From positions 372,001-436,000 of the forward strand of contig NZ_SRMP01000002.1 of assembly GCF_005925325.1 (NCBI RefSeq): a stretch of DNA of 64,000 nucleotides, given 5' to 3'. The DNA is from Pedobacter helvus. Its GTDB lineage: Bacteria; Bacteroidota; Bacteroidia; Sphingobacteriales; Sphingobacteriaceae. The notes beneath the pieces are model-generated. The model saw only the letters and a list, made by a program, of their open reading frames with translations. It did not search any database and was not told the origin of the DNA. The position numbers and the translations under genes are program-made. Below are positions 16,417 to 25,025 of the stretch, in pieces; position 1 is the first letter of the stretch; each line of letters begins with the position of its first letter.

Positions 16417-18123
16417 ATGAGCAAAAATACATTCTACCGCAGACGTAAGTTTTGGTATTGGATTGGCGGCCTCTTAGGCACATTGATCTTAATTTTAGGG
16501 ATTGGCGCCTTGGTGCTTAGTGCTAAATGGAAGCCAACTTTAACTACTAAAATTAAGGAAGGTGTAAGTAACGCATCTAACGGACTGTATCAGATTGATT
16601 TCAAAGATATTCATCTTAATCTCTTAACAGGAACCGCAGTTTTGGACAGCATTAAGCTAACACCAGATACCAGCGTTTTTAATCAGCTGCGAGAGAAAAA
16701 GCAGGCTCCTACACATTTGTTTCGAATTAAGTTAGCGCATTTAAAGTTGTCTAGAGTAGGTATTTTAACCGCTTATTTCAAGAAAAAAGTAACGCTTAGT
16801 GCAATCATTTTAGATAACCCTTCTATCGATATGATCTATCACAAGGTACCTAAACGCTCAGATACGGTAAAGGACGATAGAACATTATATCAGCAAATAT
16901 CAAAATCCTTAAAATCAATCGCCGTTGGGCAAATTAAAGTGGTTGATGCTGATTTTGATTATTACAATGGAAAGAAGAAACTCAATCAGGTGAAACATCT
17001 TTCTATCAATGTAAAAGATGTGCTAATTGATTCGGCAGCGCAGTTTGATACTACTCGTGTGTTCCATAGTAAAAATATTGGTTTCGAATTGTTGGGTTAC
17101 AAATCTGAAACTAAAGATAAATTGTACACTTTAATGTTGGATACCTTGCGAGGATCCATTACTGGAAAAGATCTAGAAATCCGTGGTTTTAAAATGGAGC
17201 CAAAATATCCAAAAATTGAGTTTAGCAAAAAATATAGTGTACAAAAAGATCGATACGATTTAGATTTCAAGAAAATTAGCATTTCGGGGATTGATTATGT
17301 TGGGCTCAATAATAACGGTGAGCTATTGGTGAGAAAGATTGACCTGGGGCCGGCACAAGTGAATGTGTTTATGAACAGAGAGCTGCCGCCATCAAGCTTG
17401 AACAAATCTGGAAATTTCCCACATATGGCATTGAAACGCTTGCCTATTCCAACCATTGTAGAGCAATTGAAAATTGGAAAAGTAAATGTAGCTTATGGCG
17501 AGTACAACCCTAAAACCAAAGAAATTGGGACGGTTAAGCTAGATGGATTGAATGGAACAATCTTCAATTTAACTAATGACAGCTCAAGATTGGCAAAGCA
17601 AAGCCATGCTTATGCCGACCTAACAACGTATGTAATGGGCACAGCTAAAATGAATGTAAAGATTGATTTTAATTTAACTTCAAACAACGGCGCATTCAGT
17701 TATAAAGGAAAGGTGGGGGCGTTTGATTTAAAGGCTTTGAATGCCATTTCTAAGCCTTTAGGACAAATAGAACTGGAAAGTGGCAAAGTAACTTCGGCAA
17801 GTTTTGATATTGTTGCAAATAGTAGCGGCTCTAAAGGTGTAGTTTATTTTTATTACAACAATCTAAAAATTAAGATGCTAGGAGAAGATGCAGAAGGTAA
17901 GGAGAAGAAAAAAGGCCTACTATCATTTTTGGCTAATACGCTTTTAATTAAGGATGATAATATTCCGGGGGAGAAGGGAAGATTTGCAACGGTAACGCAT
18001 GAAAGAGCACCACAGGCTTCATTTTTTAATTTAATGTGGAAGTCGGTTTTTAAAGGGATGAGAGAAATTGCTGGAATTGGTATCGTGCCGATGAAAAATC
18101 CGTCGAAGCCAAAGAAAAAATAA
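16417..18123 (+). CDS. AsmA-like membrane-anchored protein, copy 1
   Basis: Start chosen at the ATG at 16417 (MSKNTFYRRRKFWYW), because the frame upstream of it adds an unlikely 17-residue leader before the basic, membrane-anchoring segment. About 568 residues: one N-terminal membrane helix (GGLLGTLILILGIGALVLS), then a large periplasmic beta-rich domain. The start of that domain, NGLYQIDFKDIHLNLLTGTAVLDSIKLTPD, has the AsmA/DUF748 layout (G-x-Y, hydrophobic strand, then 'L-x-s-i-x-L-x-P-D'). AsmA-family proteins are thought to move phospholipids between membranes; that function is not shown here. The next gene is a paralogue on the same strand. Confidence 0.75.
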   Translation: MSKNTFYRRRKFWYWIGGLLGTLILILGIGALVLSAKWKPTLTTKIKEGVSNASNGLYQIDFKDIHLNLLTGTAVLDSIKLTPDTSVFNQLREKKQAPTHLFRIKLAHLKLSRVGILTAYFKKKVTLSAIILDNPSIDMIYHKVPKRSDTVKDDRTLYQQISKSLKSIAVGQIKVVDADFDYYNGKKKLNQVKHLSINVKDVLIDSAAQFDTTRVFHSKNIGFELLGYKSETKDKLYTLMLDTLRGSITGKDLEIRGFKMEPKYPKIEFSKKYSVQKDRYDLDFKKISISGIDYVGLNNNGELLVRKIDLGPAQVNVFMNRELPPSSLNKSGNFPHMALKRLPIPTIVEQLKIGKVNVAYGEYNPKTKEIGTVKLDGLNGTIFNLTNDSSRLAKQSHAYADLTTYVMGTAKMNVKIDFNLTSNNGAFSYKGKVGAFDLKALNAISKPLGQIELESGKVTSASFDIVANSSGSKGVVYFYYNNLKIKMLGEDAEGKEKKKGLLSFLANTLLIKDDNIPGEKGRFATVTHERAPQASFFNLMWKSVFKGMREIAGIGIVPMKNPSKPKKK

Positions 18124-18239
18124 CAAGCTGATATTTGTAGTTTCAAATGAGGTGGTTTAATTCATCATTCGGTTTTACTTATCCAAAATCTCTTTAAAAT
18201 CTGTATCTTGGGTTTAGATAAACCAGCTCTAAATTGCCC

Positions 18240-20039
18240 ATGCCTAAATTAGTATCTAGGAATAATAGAAAATTGAAATGGATTTTAGGCATTTTATTCT
18301 TTTTGGTTTTAATTATCTTCTTGGCTTCTTGGTATGTTTCAGGAAAAATAAAGCCAATTGTGCAGCAAGAACTTGGTGCTATAGTTAACAAGGCTACTAA
18401 CGGTCTTTACGATATTCATTTCGACAAAGTAAATGTAAATCCACTTACCGGTAACGCATCTTTAACGGAAGTAAGTTTAGTGCCAGACACCAATGTATAT
18501 CAAAAATTGGTGGCGCAAAAAAAAGCCCCGAACAACTTATATGTGATTAAGCTGCAAAAATTAAGTATTAAGAAGTTTCATCCTTTTAAAATCTATTTTG
18601 ATAAAAAACTAGAAATAGATTTACTGCTTTTTGATCGACCACACATTACCATGGTAAACAAATCCTTTGCTTTTAACGAGGATAAGTTGCCGCAACCAGA
18701 AAAATCACCCTACGATTATATTAAAAATATATTTACGGCACTGCATGTTAAAACCATTCATTTTAAAAATGCCAGTTTTAAATATGTAAATAATAATAAG
18801 GTACAGCCCGATGTCGACACCATTTCCAACATCACTATTACATTAAAAGATTGGCTTATCGACTCAGCTTCTGCAAAAGATAAAAGCAGATTTTATTTGC
18901 TGAAAGATGCTTACATATATCTCAATAATTACACTTACGCTACGCCTGATAGCATGTACTACATTAAAGCAAGTCAGTTTGAATTTAGTGCATCGGCAAA
19001 AAAATTGAACATTAAGGAATTTGCTTTGCAACCCCGTTATGCTGAGCAAGAATTTGCCAAAGTGAATGGTTATGCCAGAGATCGGTATTCTTTACAGTTA
19101 AATAATATTGATTTTCATGGCGTCAATCTTATTTCATACATCAAAAACAGGGAAGTACTAGCCAATGAGATGAACATTGCTAACGGGGTGTTGTCCGTTT
19201 TTAACGATAACTCTTATCCAAAATTAGAGCAGGATAAAACAGGGAAATTTCCGCACCAGCTTTTGCAAAAAATCGATATTCCTATCACTATCAAAAAGGT
19301 TAATCTCAATCAATTAGATATCAGCTATGCGGAATTTGACAAAGAAAGCAGGCAAAGAGGAAGAATTAGTTTTAATAGTACCTCTGGTGTGATAACTAAT
19401 GTGACCAATCAGTATAAAAACAAAAAGAAAAATCCAATTATTGAAGCCAATTTAGAAAGCTATTTGATGGAGCAAGGCAAGCTTAATGTAGGGTTTAAAT
19501 TTAATGTGATGGCTCCTAAGGCAGATTTTTCTTATCAGGGGCAGTTGTTAAACATGGATGGCAGACAGCTCAATTACATTACGCGGCCGCTGGCAATGGT
19601 GCAAATTAAAAGCTGTTTAATAAGGAGTTTGGCTTTCGATATCAAGGCAAATGAAGATTTAGCAAGTGGGAAAGTAGCGTTTACTTACAATGATTTATCG
19701 TTGGGTTTAATGAAAAAACATAAAGGTGGTGAACGTTTAAAACGCTTGGGATTGTTGTCGTTATTGGCAAATGCAATGGTCATTTATTCCGATAATCCTT
19801 CGGAGGACGGTAAGTTTACAGAAGCTCCAATTCATTACAAACGCAAGCCAACAGGTTCATTTTTTAACTTTATTTGGAAAACCTTGTTTCAAGGGGTAAA
19901 GTACAGTGTTGGTTTTACACCTAAAAAAGAAGCCGAGATTAAACGTTATGTTTCGCGGTTTGAGAATATGAAAGACGAACGTGAGAAGCGGAGAATACGA
20001 AGAGAGCTCCGGAGGTTTGAGAAAGAAAAAAATCGCTAA
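18240..20039 (+). CDS. AsmA-like membrane-anchored protein, copy 2
   Basis: Tandem paralogue of the preceding gene. A TTG six bases upstream is in frame but the ATG at 18240 (MPKLVSRNNRKLKW) fits better. 599 residues: N-terminal membrane helix (ILGILFFLVLIIFLASW), then NGLYDIHFDKVNVNPLTGNASLTEVSLVPD, matching copy 1 almost position by position, with further shared blocks near the middle (GKFPHQLLQKIDIPITI versus GNFPHMALKRLPIPTIV) and near the end (RLKRLGLLSLLANAMVI versus KKKGLLSFLANTLLI, then GSFFNFIWKTLFQG versus ASFFNLMWKSVFKG). The C-terminus adds a very basic helix (REKRRIRRELRRFEKEK) that copy 1 lacks. Probably a gene duplication with later divergence. Confidence 0.75.
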   Translation: MPKLVSRNNRKLKWILGILFFLVLIIFLASWYVSGKIKPIVQQELGAIVNKATNGLYDIHFDKVNVNPLTGNASLTEVSLVPDTNVYQKLVAQKKAPNNLYVIKLQKLSIKKFHPFKIYFDKKLEIDLLLFDRPHITMVNKSFAFNEDKLPQPEKSPYDYIKNIFTALHVKTIHFKNASFKYVNNNKVQPDVDTISNITITLKDWLIDSASAKDKSRFYLLKDAYIYLNNYTYATPDSMYYIKASQFEFSASAKKLNIKEFALQPRYAEQEFAKVNGYARDRYSLQLNNIDFHGVNLISYIKNREVLANEMNIANGVLSVFNDNSYPKLEQDKTGKFPHQLLQKIDIPITIKKVNLNQLDISYAEFDKESRQRGRISFNSTSGVITNVTNQYKNKKKNPIIEANLESYLMEQGKLNVGFKFNVMAPKADFSYQGQLLNMDGRQLNYITRPLAMVQIKSCLIRSLAFDIKANEDLASGKVAFTYNDLSLGLMKKHKGGERLKRLGLLSLLANAMVIYSDNPSEDGKFTEAPIHYKRKPTGSFFNFIWKTLFQGVKYSVGFTPKKEAEIKRYVSRFENMKDEREKRRIRRELRRFEKEKNR

Positions 20040-20043
20040 AAAG

Positions 20044-20071
20044 AAAAGCCCCGAATAATATCCGAGGCTTC
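20044..20071. terminator. Bidirectional hairpin between convergent genes
   Basis: AAGCCCCGA (20047-20055) pairs imperfectly with CCGAGGCTT (20062-20070), flanked by A- and T-rich runs. Lies between the AsmA-like gene and ilvE, whose 3' ends face each other. Confidence 0.65.
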
Positions 20072-20090
20072 TAATTTATGCTGAATGTGA

Positions 20091-21158
20091 TTAAGAAATC
20101 ACCCAGTTCCATCCAAAAGTATCTGGAGCTAAACCGTATTTAATATCGTTTAGCGTCTTAGCAATACCATTTGAGATATTTCTTGAAGCTACATCAGTTA
20201 AAGTATAAGTTTTACCTTCGTAACCAATTTCACCGATATGAGTAACCGTAGCGGCAGTACCAGCAGCGAAAGCTTCTGTTAACTTGCCGTTTTCAATACC
20301 TTCGATGATTTCCTTAACAGATAATCTTCTCTCTTCTACTTCAACGCCTTCAGCTTTTGCCAGTTGAATGATAGTATCTCTAGTTACACCGTCTAACACA
20401 GTAGTTCTCACTGCCGGAGTTATCAATTTGCCATCAATTACGAACATTAAGTTTGCAGTTCCAGCCTCTTCGATGAACTCATGTGTTTGAGCGTCAGTCC
20501 AAATTAACTGGTCGAAACCTTCTTTTCTAGCCACTTCAAATGGATACAATGAACGAGCATAGTTACCTGCTGTTTTAGCATAACCAACACCACCATCATC
20601 AGCTCTAGTGAATTCGGTTTCTACCTTTACTCTTAAAGCTTTGTTATAATATTTGCCAGTTGGCGTAGTTAAAACCGCGAAAGTATAGCTGTCTGATGGT
20701 CTAACGCCCAAATAAGGGTCGGTAGCATACATTACTGGTCTGATATATAATGCGTAGTCTTCTTGGTTGGGCACCCATTTTTCATCAACGTTGATTAGGG
20801 CAGCCATACCTTGCATAAAAATTTCCTCAGGAACTTCGGCCATTGCCATTCTTCTTGCCGATTTATTAAAACGCAGGAAGTTTTTGTCAGCTCTGAAGAT
20901 GCTGATTTTACCGTCAGGTAGTCTGTAGGCTTTAATACCTTCGAAAATAGCCTGTCCGTAATGTAGCGCAGAAATTGCTGGGCTCATCGGGATTGGGCCA
21001 TAAGGAACTACTCTTGGGTTTTTCCATTCACCATCTTCATAGTCACACAAAAACATGTGGTCGGTAAATACCTTACCGAATGGCAACTCTGAAAAATCAG
21101 TAACAGTAAGGCGAGTTTGCTCAACCTTGGTTACTTTGATGTCTAATGTTTCGGTCAT
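20091..21158 (-). CDS. ilvE: Branched-chain amino-acid aminotransferase
   Basis: PLP fold-type IV aminotransferase that makes or degrades Leu, Ile and Val with glutamate/2-oxoglutarate. Start taken at the ATG at 21158 (MTETLDIKVTKVEQTR), giving 355 residues, the size of the larger IlvE class; the longer frame adds an improbable basic leader and runs over the promoter. Motifs: GQAIFEGIKAYRLPDG (from about residue 60), the PLP lysine in YAKTAGNYARSL, DGVTRDTI (phosphate cup) and EAFAAGTAATVTHIGEI near the C-terminus. Single gene with a near-consensus -7 box 60 bases upstream. Confidence 0.96.
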   Translation of the reverse strand: MTETLDIKVTKVEQTRLTVTDFSELPFGKVFTDHMFLCDYEDGEWKNPRVVPYGPIPMSPAISALHYGQAIFEGIKAYRLPDGKISIFRADKNFLRFNKSARRMAMAEVPEEIFMQGMAALINVDEKWVPNQEDYALYIRPVMYATDPYLGVRPSDSYTFAVLTTPTGKYYNKALRVKVETEFTRADDGGVGYAKTAGNYARSLYPFEVARKEGFDQLIWTDAQTHEFIEEAGTANLMFVIDGKLITPAVRTTVLDGVTRDTIIQLAKAEGVEVEERRLSVKEIIEGIENGKLTEAFAAGTAATVTHIGEIGYEGKTYTLTDVASRNISNGIAKTLNDIKYGLAPDTFGWNWVIS

Positions 21159-21218
21159 TTTATAGAATTTTATGCGAGTATTCACATTCTTTCGAAAGCG
21201 AATGCTCTTATTTTGGTG

Positions 21219-21226
21219 CAAAAGTA
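21219..21226 (-). promoter_or_regulatory. -7 promoter element of ilvE
   Basis: TACTTTTG on the minus strand matches TAnnTTTG exactly, about 60 bases before the chosen ATG, which supports that start over the upstream one. Confidence 0.55.
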
Positions 21227-21262
21227 CTAAAAATCAAGTGTTTTTTGTGGTTTTGCGAATAA

Positions 21263-22228
21263 TTAATGTTTGTTTTTGAGTGTTTGTAACACACTAAGTA
21301 CCCATCCTTTTCCCCATTCATTCATCTGTTCTTCAGTCCATAAAAACGGGTAGAAAATTCTTTTTTGGAAGCGCGGAGGCAAGTATTTTTGCCAATTGGT
21401 TCCTCCAGTGGCAGCAATGTCTACAGGGTCTTTTTCTAGGTAACGCACTGCTGATTTGTAATGCGATAAAGGCCACTCTACATTCACATACAAGTCGAGT
21501 TTACGTAGTTCTTCTGCTAAAGAGCTTACATCTTCGCCTTTTGCTTCTAGCTGTTTGTAAAGCGATGCGAAGTTGGTGTGCTCACGTTCTTTTGCTAAGG
21601 CTAAAAACTGCGTTGCGTACTTGTTGATGAATTGCTTTAAGGTTAGCGTTTGCTTTCCGCTGGCTAATTCCGTAGCTCCTGCTTTCCAATAGATGTATTC
21701 GAATTTTTCTTCAATGTTCGCATTGGCTAATTCTTTCCGTTTGCTTTTATCTAACAATTGGGTAAAATCTGTTGCAGAGATTTCAATCATACGATATTGC
21801 CCACTTTGAAAACCACTTGCTGGCAACAACGACATCCGGAACTTCAAAAACTGCTCTTTCTCCATGCCGTTTACCATCACTTCGAAAGAGGTAGTTAAAG
21901 CGTTGAAATAAGCATTAATTCTTTTTACACGTTCGGTGAAGAATTTGGCCGTTAGATTTTCGTGTTCGGCAATTTGCTTGCACTCATGCAACGAAAGCTT
22001 GAAATAAAGCTCCGTAATTTGGTGGTACATGATAAAGATTTCTTCATCTGGAAAAGGAGTTTTCGGGCTTTGCAAGCTCAGCAAAGTATCCAAATGAATG
22101 TAGTCCCAATAAGTAAGGAAGTCTGCATATAAAAGGCCATCTAGGTAAGAGACCATATCTTGTCCCATCGCTTCGTACTTTTCTTGAAGCAGGGTTAGTT
22201 TTTCTTTAATCTGTGGAGTGAGTTCCAT
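21263..22228 (-). CDS. Tryptophan 2,3-dioxygenase family protein
   Basis: Haem enzyme opening the indole ring of tryptophan to N-formylkynurenine. 321 residues. Motifs of the family: LDTLLSLQSP, then EEIFIMYHQITELYFKLSLHE (about residues 62-82, His of the distal pocket), GFQSGQYRMIEI (about 137-148), the candidate haem-ligand His in SHYKSAVRYLE and ATGGTNWQKYLPPRF replacing the usual GTGGSSG loop. The substitution pattern is the Bacteroidota branch of the family. No other kynurenine-pathway gene is near, so whether it serves NAD synthesis or tryptophan breakdown cannot be told. Confidence 0.88.
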   Translation of the reverse strand: MELTPQIKEKLTLLQEKYEAMGQDMVSYLDGLLYADFLTYWDYIHLDTLLSLQSPKTPFPDEEIFIMYHQITELYFKLSLHECKQIAEHENLTAKFFTERVKRINAYFNALTTSFEVMVNGMEKEQFLKFRMSLLPASGFQSGQYRMIEISATDFTQLLDKSKRKELANANIEEKFEYIYWKAGATELASGKQTLTLKQFINKYATQFLALAKEREHTNFASLYKQLEAKGEDVSSLAEELRKLDLYVNVEWPLSHYKSAVRYLEKDPVDIAATGGTNWQKYLPPRFQKRIFYPFLWTEEQMNEWGKGWVLSVLQTLKNKH

Positions 22229-22267
22229 TTTGTTTTGTCTTTAAATTAATAACGTTTAGATTAAGAC

Positions 22268-22352
22268 CTCCCTCTTTATTCTCCCTCTAGAGGGAGACAC
22301 AAGGTGTATATAGCATATTTGCATGTCCCCCTTTTCGAGGGGGTAGGGGGAG
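22268..22352. repeat. Palindromic G/C-rich repeat (CTCCCTCTAGAGGGAG, CCCCC..GGGGG)
   Basis: A perfect 16-base palindrome at 22281-22296 and a second stem CCCCC-TTTTCGA-GGGGG at 22327-22343, enclosed by CCTCCCTC and GGGGGAGGGA outer arms. A related sequence lies at 638-740. Part of a 362-base gene-free stretch (22229-22590) that also holds the next element; nothing else is seen in it. Confidence 0.7.
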
Positions 22353-22483
22353 GGATTAATTTCTGCATTTTGCGGCAGCCCTAAAATAAAGACAATAACT
22401 AGCTGGGCCTATCGATGATAAGCGTAAAATTGGAAATCCGTATCCACGATGATAAAATCATTTACAAATTTTTTAGCCTTTTT

Positions 22484-22557
22484 GTCATTCTGAGTAGCGA
22501 AGAATCTATAGGTTCAAAGCGATAAAGAAATAGATTCTTCGCTGCGCTCAGAATGAC
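22484..22557. repeat. Long hairpin of the GTCATTCTGAG family
   Basis: Left arm 22484-22508 (GTCATTCTGAG..GCGAAGAATCTA) and right arm 22531-22557 are complementary over about 25 bases with one 1-versus-3 base interruption, around a 22-base loop. Degenerate relatives occur at 43064, 44581 and 45553. It looks like a non-autonomous dispersed palindrome and would form a very stable RNA stem 3' of the TDO... and 5' of neither strand's promoter. Confidence 0.85.
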
Positions 22558-22590
22558 AGGATGCTTAATCCTGCAAAACTTTAATTAAAT

Positions 22591-23889
22591 CTAATACAAT
22601 ACCCTAAATTTAATGGTATGCTCAATCTTTTTCAGCGATTTGAACAATTGTTTATCATATTCTGCATTGATATCCGTAATCGCATAACCAATTTCACCTT
22701 TGGTCATTAAGAACTGCCCAACAATGTTGATATTGTGCTTTGCAAAGATGTTATTGATTTGCGCCATAATACCTGGAACATTCTTGTGAATGTGGATCAA
22801 TCGGTGCGATTTATCGATGGCAGGCAATTGCAAGTTAGGGAAGTTACTGCTCAAATAAGTGGTCCCCTTGTTCATGAAATCTGCCACACGTTTTGGAATA
22901 AACAGCGAATTTCTCGGGTTGCCTTTCGGGTCATCAAAAACTACAATACCCATTTCGTTGCAAGTTTGCAAAGAGAATTTGTTTTTAGCATTACCTAAAT
23001 AACCAATGGTCTTCAATTTTACAGCCCTCTTCAGCTTTTCCTCTTCAATTTTTTCGCCATCAGCTAGAAGCATCATACCTACGTCGCCTACATACTTTTC
23101 TTCAAATTCTGCTTTATGTCGAATAGAAAAACCATCCTTTTTAAGGAAAGTAATCGTATCTGCCGGAACATCGCCAATAACTAAACACAAAATTCTGTTT
23201 TTAGGATAAGATATCGCCCTTGGCAAATTATTAACATACAAAAATTCGTCGAAACTAGGCGTAACATGATCGGCTTTGGTAACGATGCTTTCTCTCGCAA
23301 TGTTTTCGGTAAAAGCGTAGAACTTTTTAATTAAACCACTTTCACGTAACTGATAGTCTGAGTAGCCATCGCCAATGCCATATAAATCACCTTGTAACTG
23401 TAATTGATGCATTAATTTTACTTTTCCACCTTCTTCGCTTAATGGATTAGCATGATCGTAATCTATGATTTTTCCGTCGCCTGTGGTGACGAAAGTATTG
23501 GCGTAAATATTTTCTTTTTTAATGTGATATTGACTAACTACCGGCGTAATAAACTCCTTAAATCCGCCAGAAACAATTAAAACTTCATCCGCATGTTTTT
23601 TAAAGAATTCCGCATTGCGTGAAAATGATTTCGATACTTTTTTCTTTAAATGCTTGATCAATTTTTGCAGATCTTCTTCATTTGCTTCGAGCAATTTTAC
23701 ACGTTGCGCCAAGCTTTCCGAGAATGATAGTTTCCCTTCCATCGCTAAATTGGTGTAGTCTTCTATCTTCTGATAAATAGCTTCGCGATCTGGATGTTTC
23801 GCCAAAGAAATTCGAGCTAACTCGTCTAAGGCTTCTACTTGGGTAAAGGTGCTATCAAAATCGATGATGTAAAAGTTCTGTGTTTTCAT
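22591..23889 (-). CDS. Phosphoserine phosphatase fused to degenerate SerA with ACT domain
   Basis: 432 residues. Residues 1-215 are a HAD-IB phosphatase like SerB: DFDST nucleophile motif (10-14), SGG (107-109) and GDGYSD metal motif (173-178). Residues 227-338 resemble the N-terminal substrate domain of 3-phosphoglycerate dehydrogenase (YPKNRILCLVIGD, then LKTIGYLGNAKNKFSLQTCNEMGI), but the NAD-binding Rossmann domain with the catalytic Arg, Glu and His is missing: the text jumps from GNPRNS straight to VADFMNKGTTYLSSNFP, the SerA C-terminal entry. Residues 362-432 are a SerA-type ACT domain (RLIHIHKNVPGIMAQINNIF). Likely the last step of serine synthesis with serine feedback built in; the feedback part is inference. 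Confidence 0.88.
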   Translation of the reverse strand: MKTQNFYIIDFDSTFTQVEALDELARISLAKHPDREAIYQKIEDYTNLAMEGKLSFSESLAQRVKLLEANEEDLQKLIKHLKKKVSKSFSRNAEFFKKHADEVLIVSGGFKEFITPVVSQYHIKKENIYANTFVTTGDGKIIDYDHANPLSEEGGKVKLMHQLQLQGDLYGIGDGYSDYQLRESGLIKKFYAFTENIARESIVTKADHVTPSFDEFLYVNNLPRAISYPKNRILCLVIGDVPADTITFLKKDGFSIRHKAEFEEKYVGDVGMMLLADGEKIEEEKLKRAVKLKTIGYLGNAKNKFSLQTCNEMGIVVFDDPKGNPRNSLFIPKRVADFMNKGTTYLSSNFPNLQLPAIDKSHRLIHIHKNVPGIMAQINNIFAKHNINIVGQFLMTKGEIGYAITDINAEYDKQLFKSLKKIEHTIKFRVLY

Positions 23890-23935
23890 CAGTTGTTAAA
23901 TTGTTTTAGAGGTAATGAAGCTAGCATGAGCATTA

Positions 23936-23943
23936 CAAAATTA
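23936..23943 (-). promoter_or_regulatory. -7 promoter element of the phosphatase gene
   Basis: TAATTTTG on the minus strand, matching TAnnTTTG, 46 bases before the ATG. It sits in the short gap after the SDR gene, so the phosphatase gene can be transcribed by itself. Confidence 0.4.
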
Positions 23944-23969
23944 TAGTATCGGGTACTCATGCTTGTTCA

Positions 23970-24932
23970 TTATTTAAGTGCATCACAAACTTCAGCGATG
24001 CTTTGGTTTAGGGGTTTAAATTTAAAGTTGAAGGCGTCTGTTATTTTTTGGTTGGTGTAGTAACTCAGGTTGAAACTACTACGGGCGGCATCTTTGGTCA
24101 ATGCGGCAGGTTTTCCGGTAAATAATGAAGCAAGTTTTGCTGCTCGCCAGGCGATGCCCAACATCCAAGGTTTAGCTTCTGTACTTGGAGCTTTAATGCC
24201 AAAGCCTTTTGCTATTTGAGCGAAGAAATCTTTGTAGTGTAGATTGTCGGCGCTTAAGGTATATCGTTCGTCAGTGATGCTGCTTTCCATCAATAAAATC
24301 ATGCATTTGGCAACATCCTCTACATCTACAATTCCTGTAGCACCGTCGGTATAGAATTTCAGCCCATCCTTTACCAGTTTGAAGATGGCACCGCTACCGT
24401 TAAAGCCTGCGTTTTTTCCAATAATTACTGCTGGATTTACAATCACAGCATCCAATCCTTCGGCTATGCCACGCCATACTTCCATTTCGCCCTGATATTT
24501 GGAAATAGCGTAGTTGTGTGCTTTAGGATCGTAATCCCAAAAATGCTTTTCAGAAATTAATTCATCTTTTTTAGGATAGCCCAATGCAGCGATAGAACTT
24601 ACGTGCAACAAACGAACATTGTTCTCTAAACAAAGATTTACAATGTTGGCTGTACCTTCGATATTGATTTTTAAGAGTTTGGCCTTGTCTTTCGGGTCAA
24701 ATGAAACGGTAGCCGCACAATGGTAAACTTTGGTGATGCCTTCAAATGCATCAGCCAAATTTTCGGGTTCGTTGATATCTGCAATGTGCCAAGCGACTAA
24801 CTTATTGTTTTCTAGCAAAGCCGGAATTTTAGAACTGCTTCGCCTAATGGCTCGAACCGATATGTTTTGGTCCGTAAGCTGCTTTACCAATTCTGCTCCT
24901 AAAAAACCTGTAGCACCTGTAACGAGTATCAT
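23970..24932 (-). CDS. NAD(P)-dependent epimerase/dehydratase (extended SDR)
   Basis: 320-residue Rossmann protein. The dinucleotide motif TGATGFLG (residues 5-12) opens the protein; HVSSIAALG gives the catalytic Ser region and YAISKYQGE the YxxxK pair (about residue 141-145), followed by VIVNPAVIIG. This is the family of dihydroflavonol-reductase-like SDRs, active on sugars, steroids or carbonyl compounds; substrate cannot be inferred. It is read divergently from the arginase-like gene, sharing an 93-base promoter region. Confidence 0.88.
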   Translation of the reverse strand: MILVTGATGFLGAELVKQLTDQNISVRAIRRSSSKIPALLENNKLVAWHIADINEPENLADAFEGITKVYHCAATVSFDPKDKAKLLKINIEGTANIVNLCLENNVRLLHVSSIAALGYPKKDELISEKHFWDYDPKAHNYAISKYQGEMEVWRGIAEGLDAVIVNPAVIIGKNAGFNGSGAIFKLVKDGLKFYTDGATGIVDVEDVAKCMILLMESSITDERYTLSADNLHYKDFFAQIAKGFGIKAPSTEAKPWMLGIAWRAAKLASLFTGKPAALTKDAARSSFNLSYYTNQKITDAFNFKFKPLNQSIAEVCDALK

Positions 24933-24986
24933 TCCATTTTTGATGATTTAAGCACAAAAAATAAAAATGCGCTTAATATATGCGCC

Positions 24987-25003
24987 CAAAAATAGATATT
25001 TGA
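24987..25003. promoter_or_regulatory. Overlapping divergent -7 elements
   Basis: CAAAAATA (24987-24994) is TATTTTTG on the minus strand, a -7 box for the SDR gene. Directly adjoining, GATATTTG-like bases ending at 25002 form a near-consensus box for the plus-strand arginase-like gene. Together they make the near palindrome CAAAAATAGATATTTG. Confidence 0.4.
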
Positions 25004-25025
25004 GGTCAAAAATTTACATAGCTTT

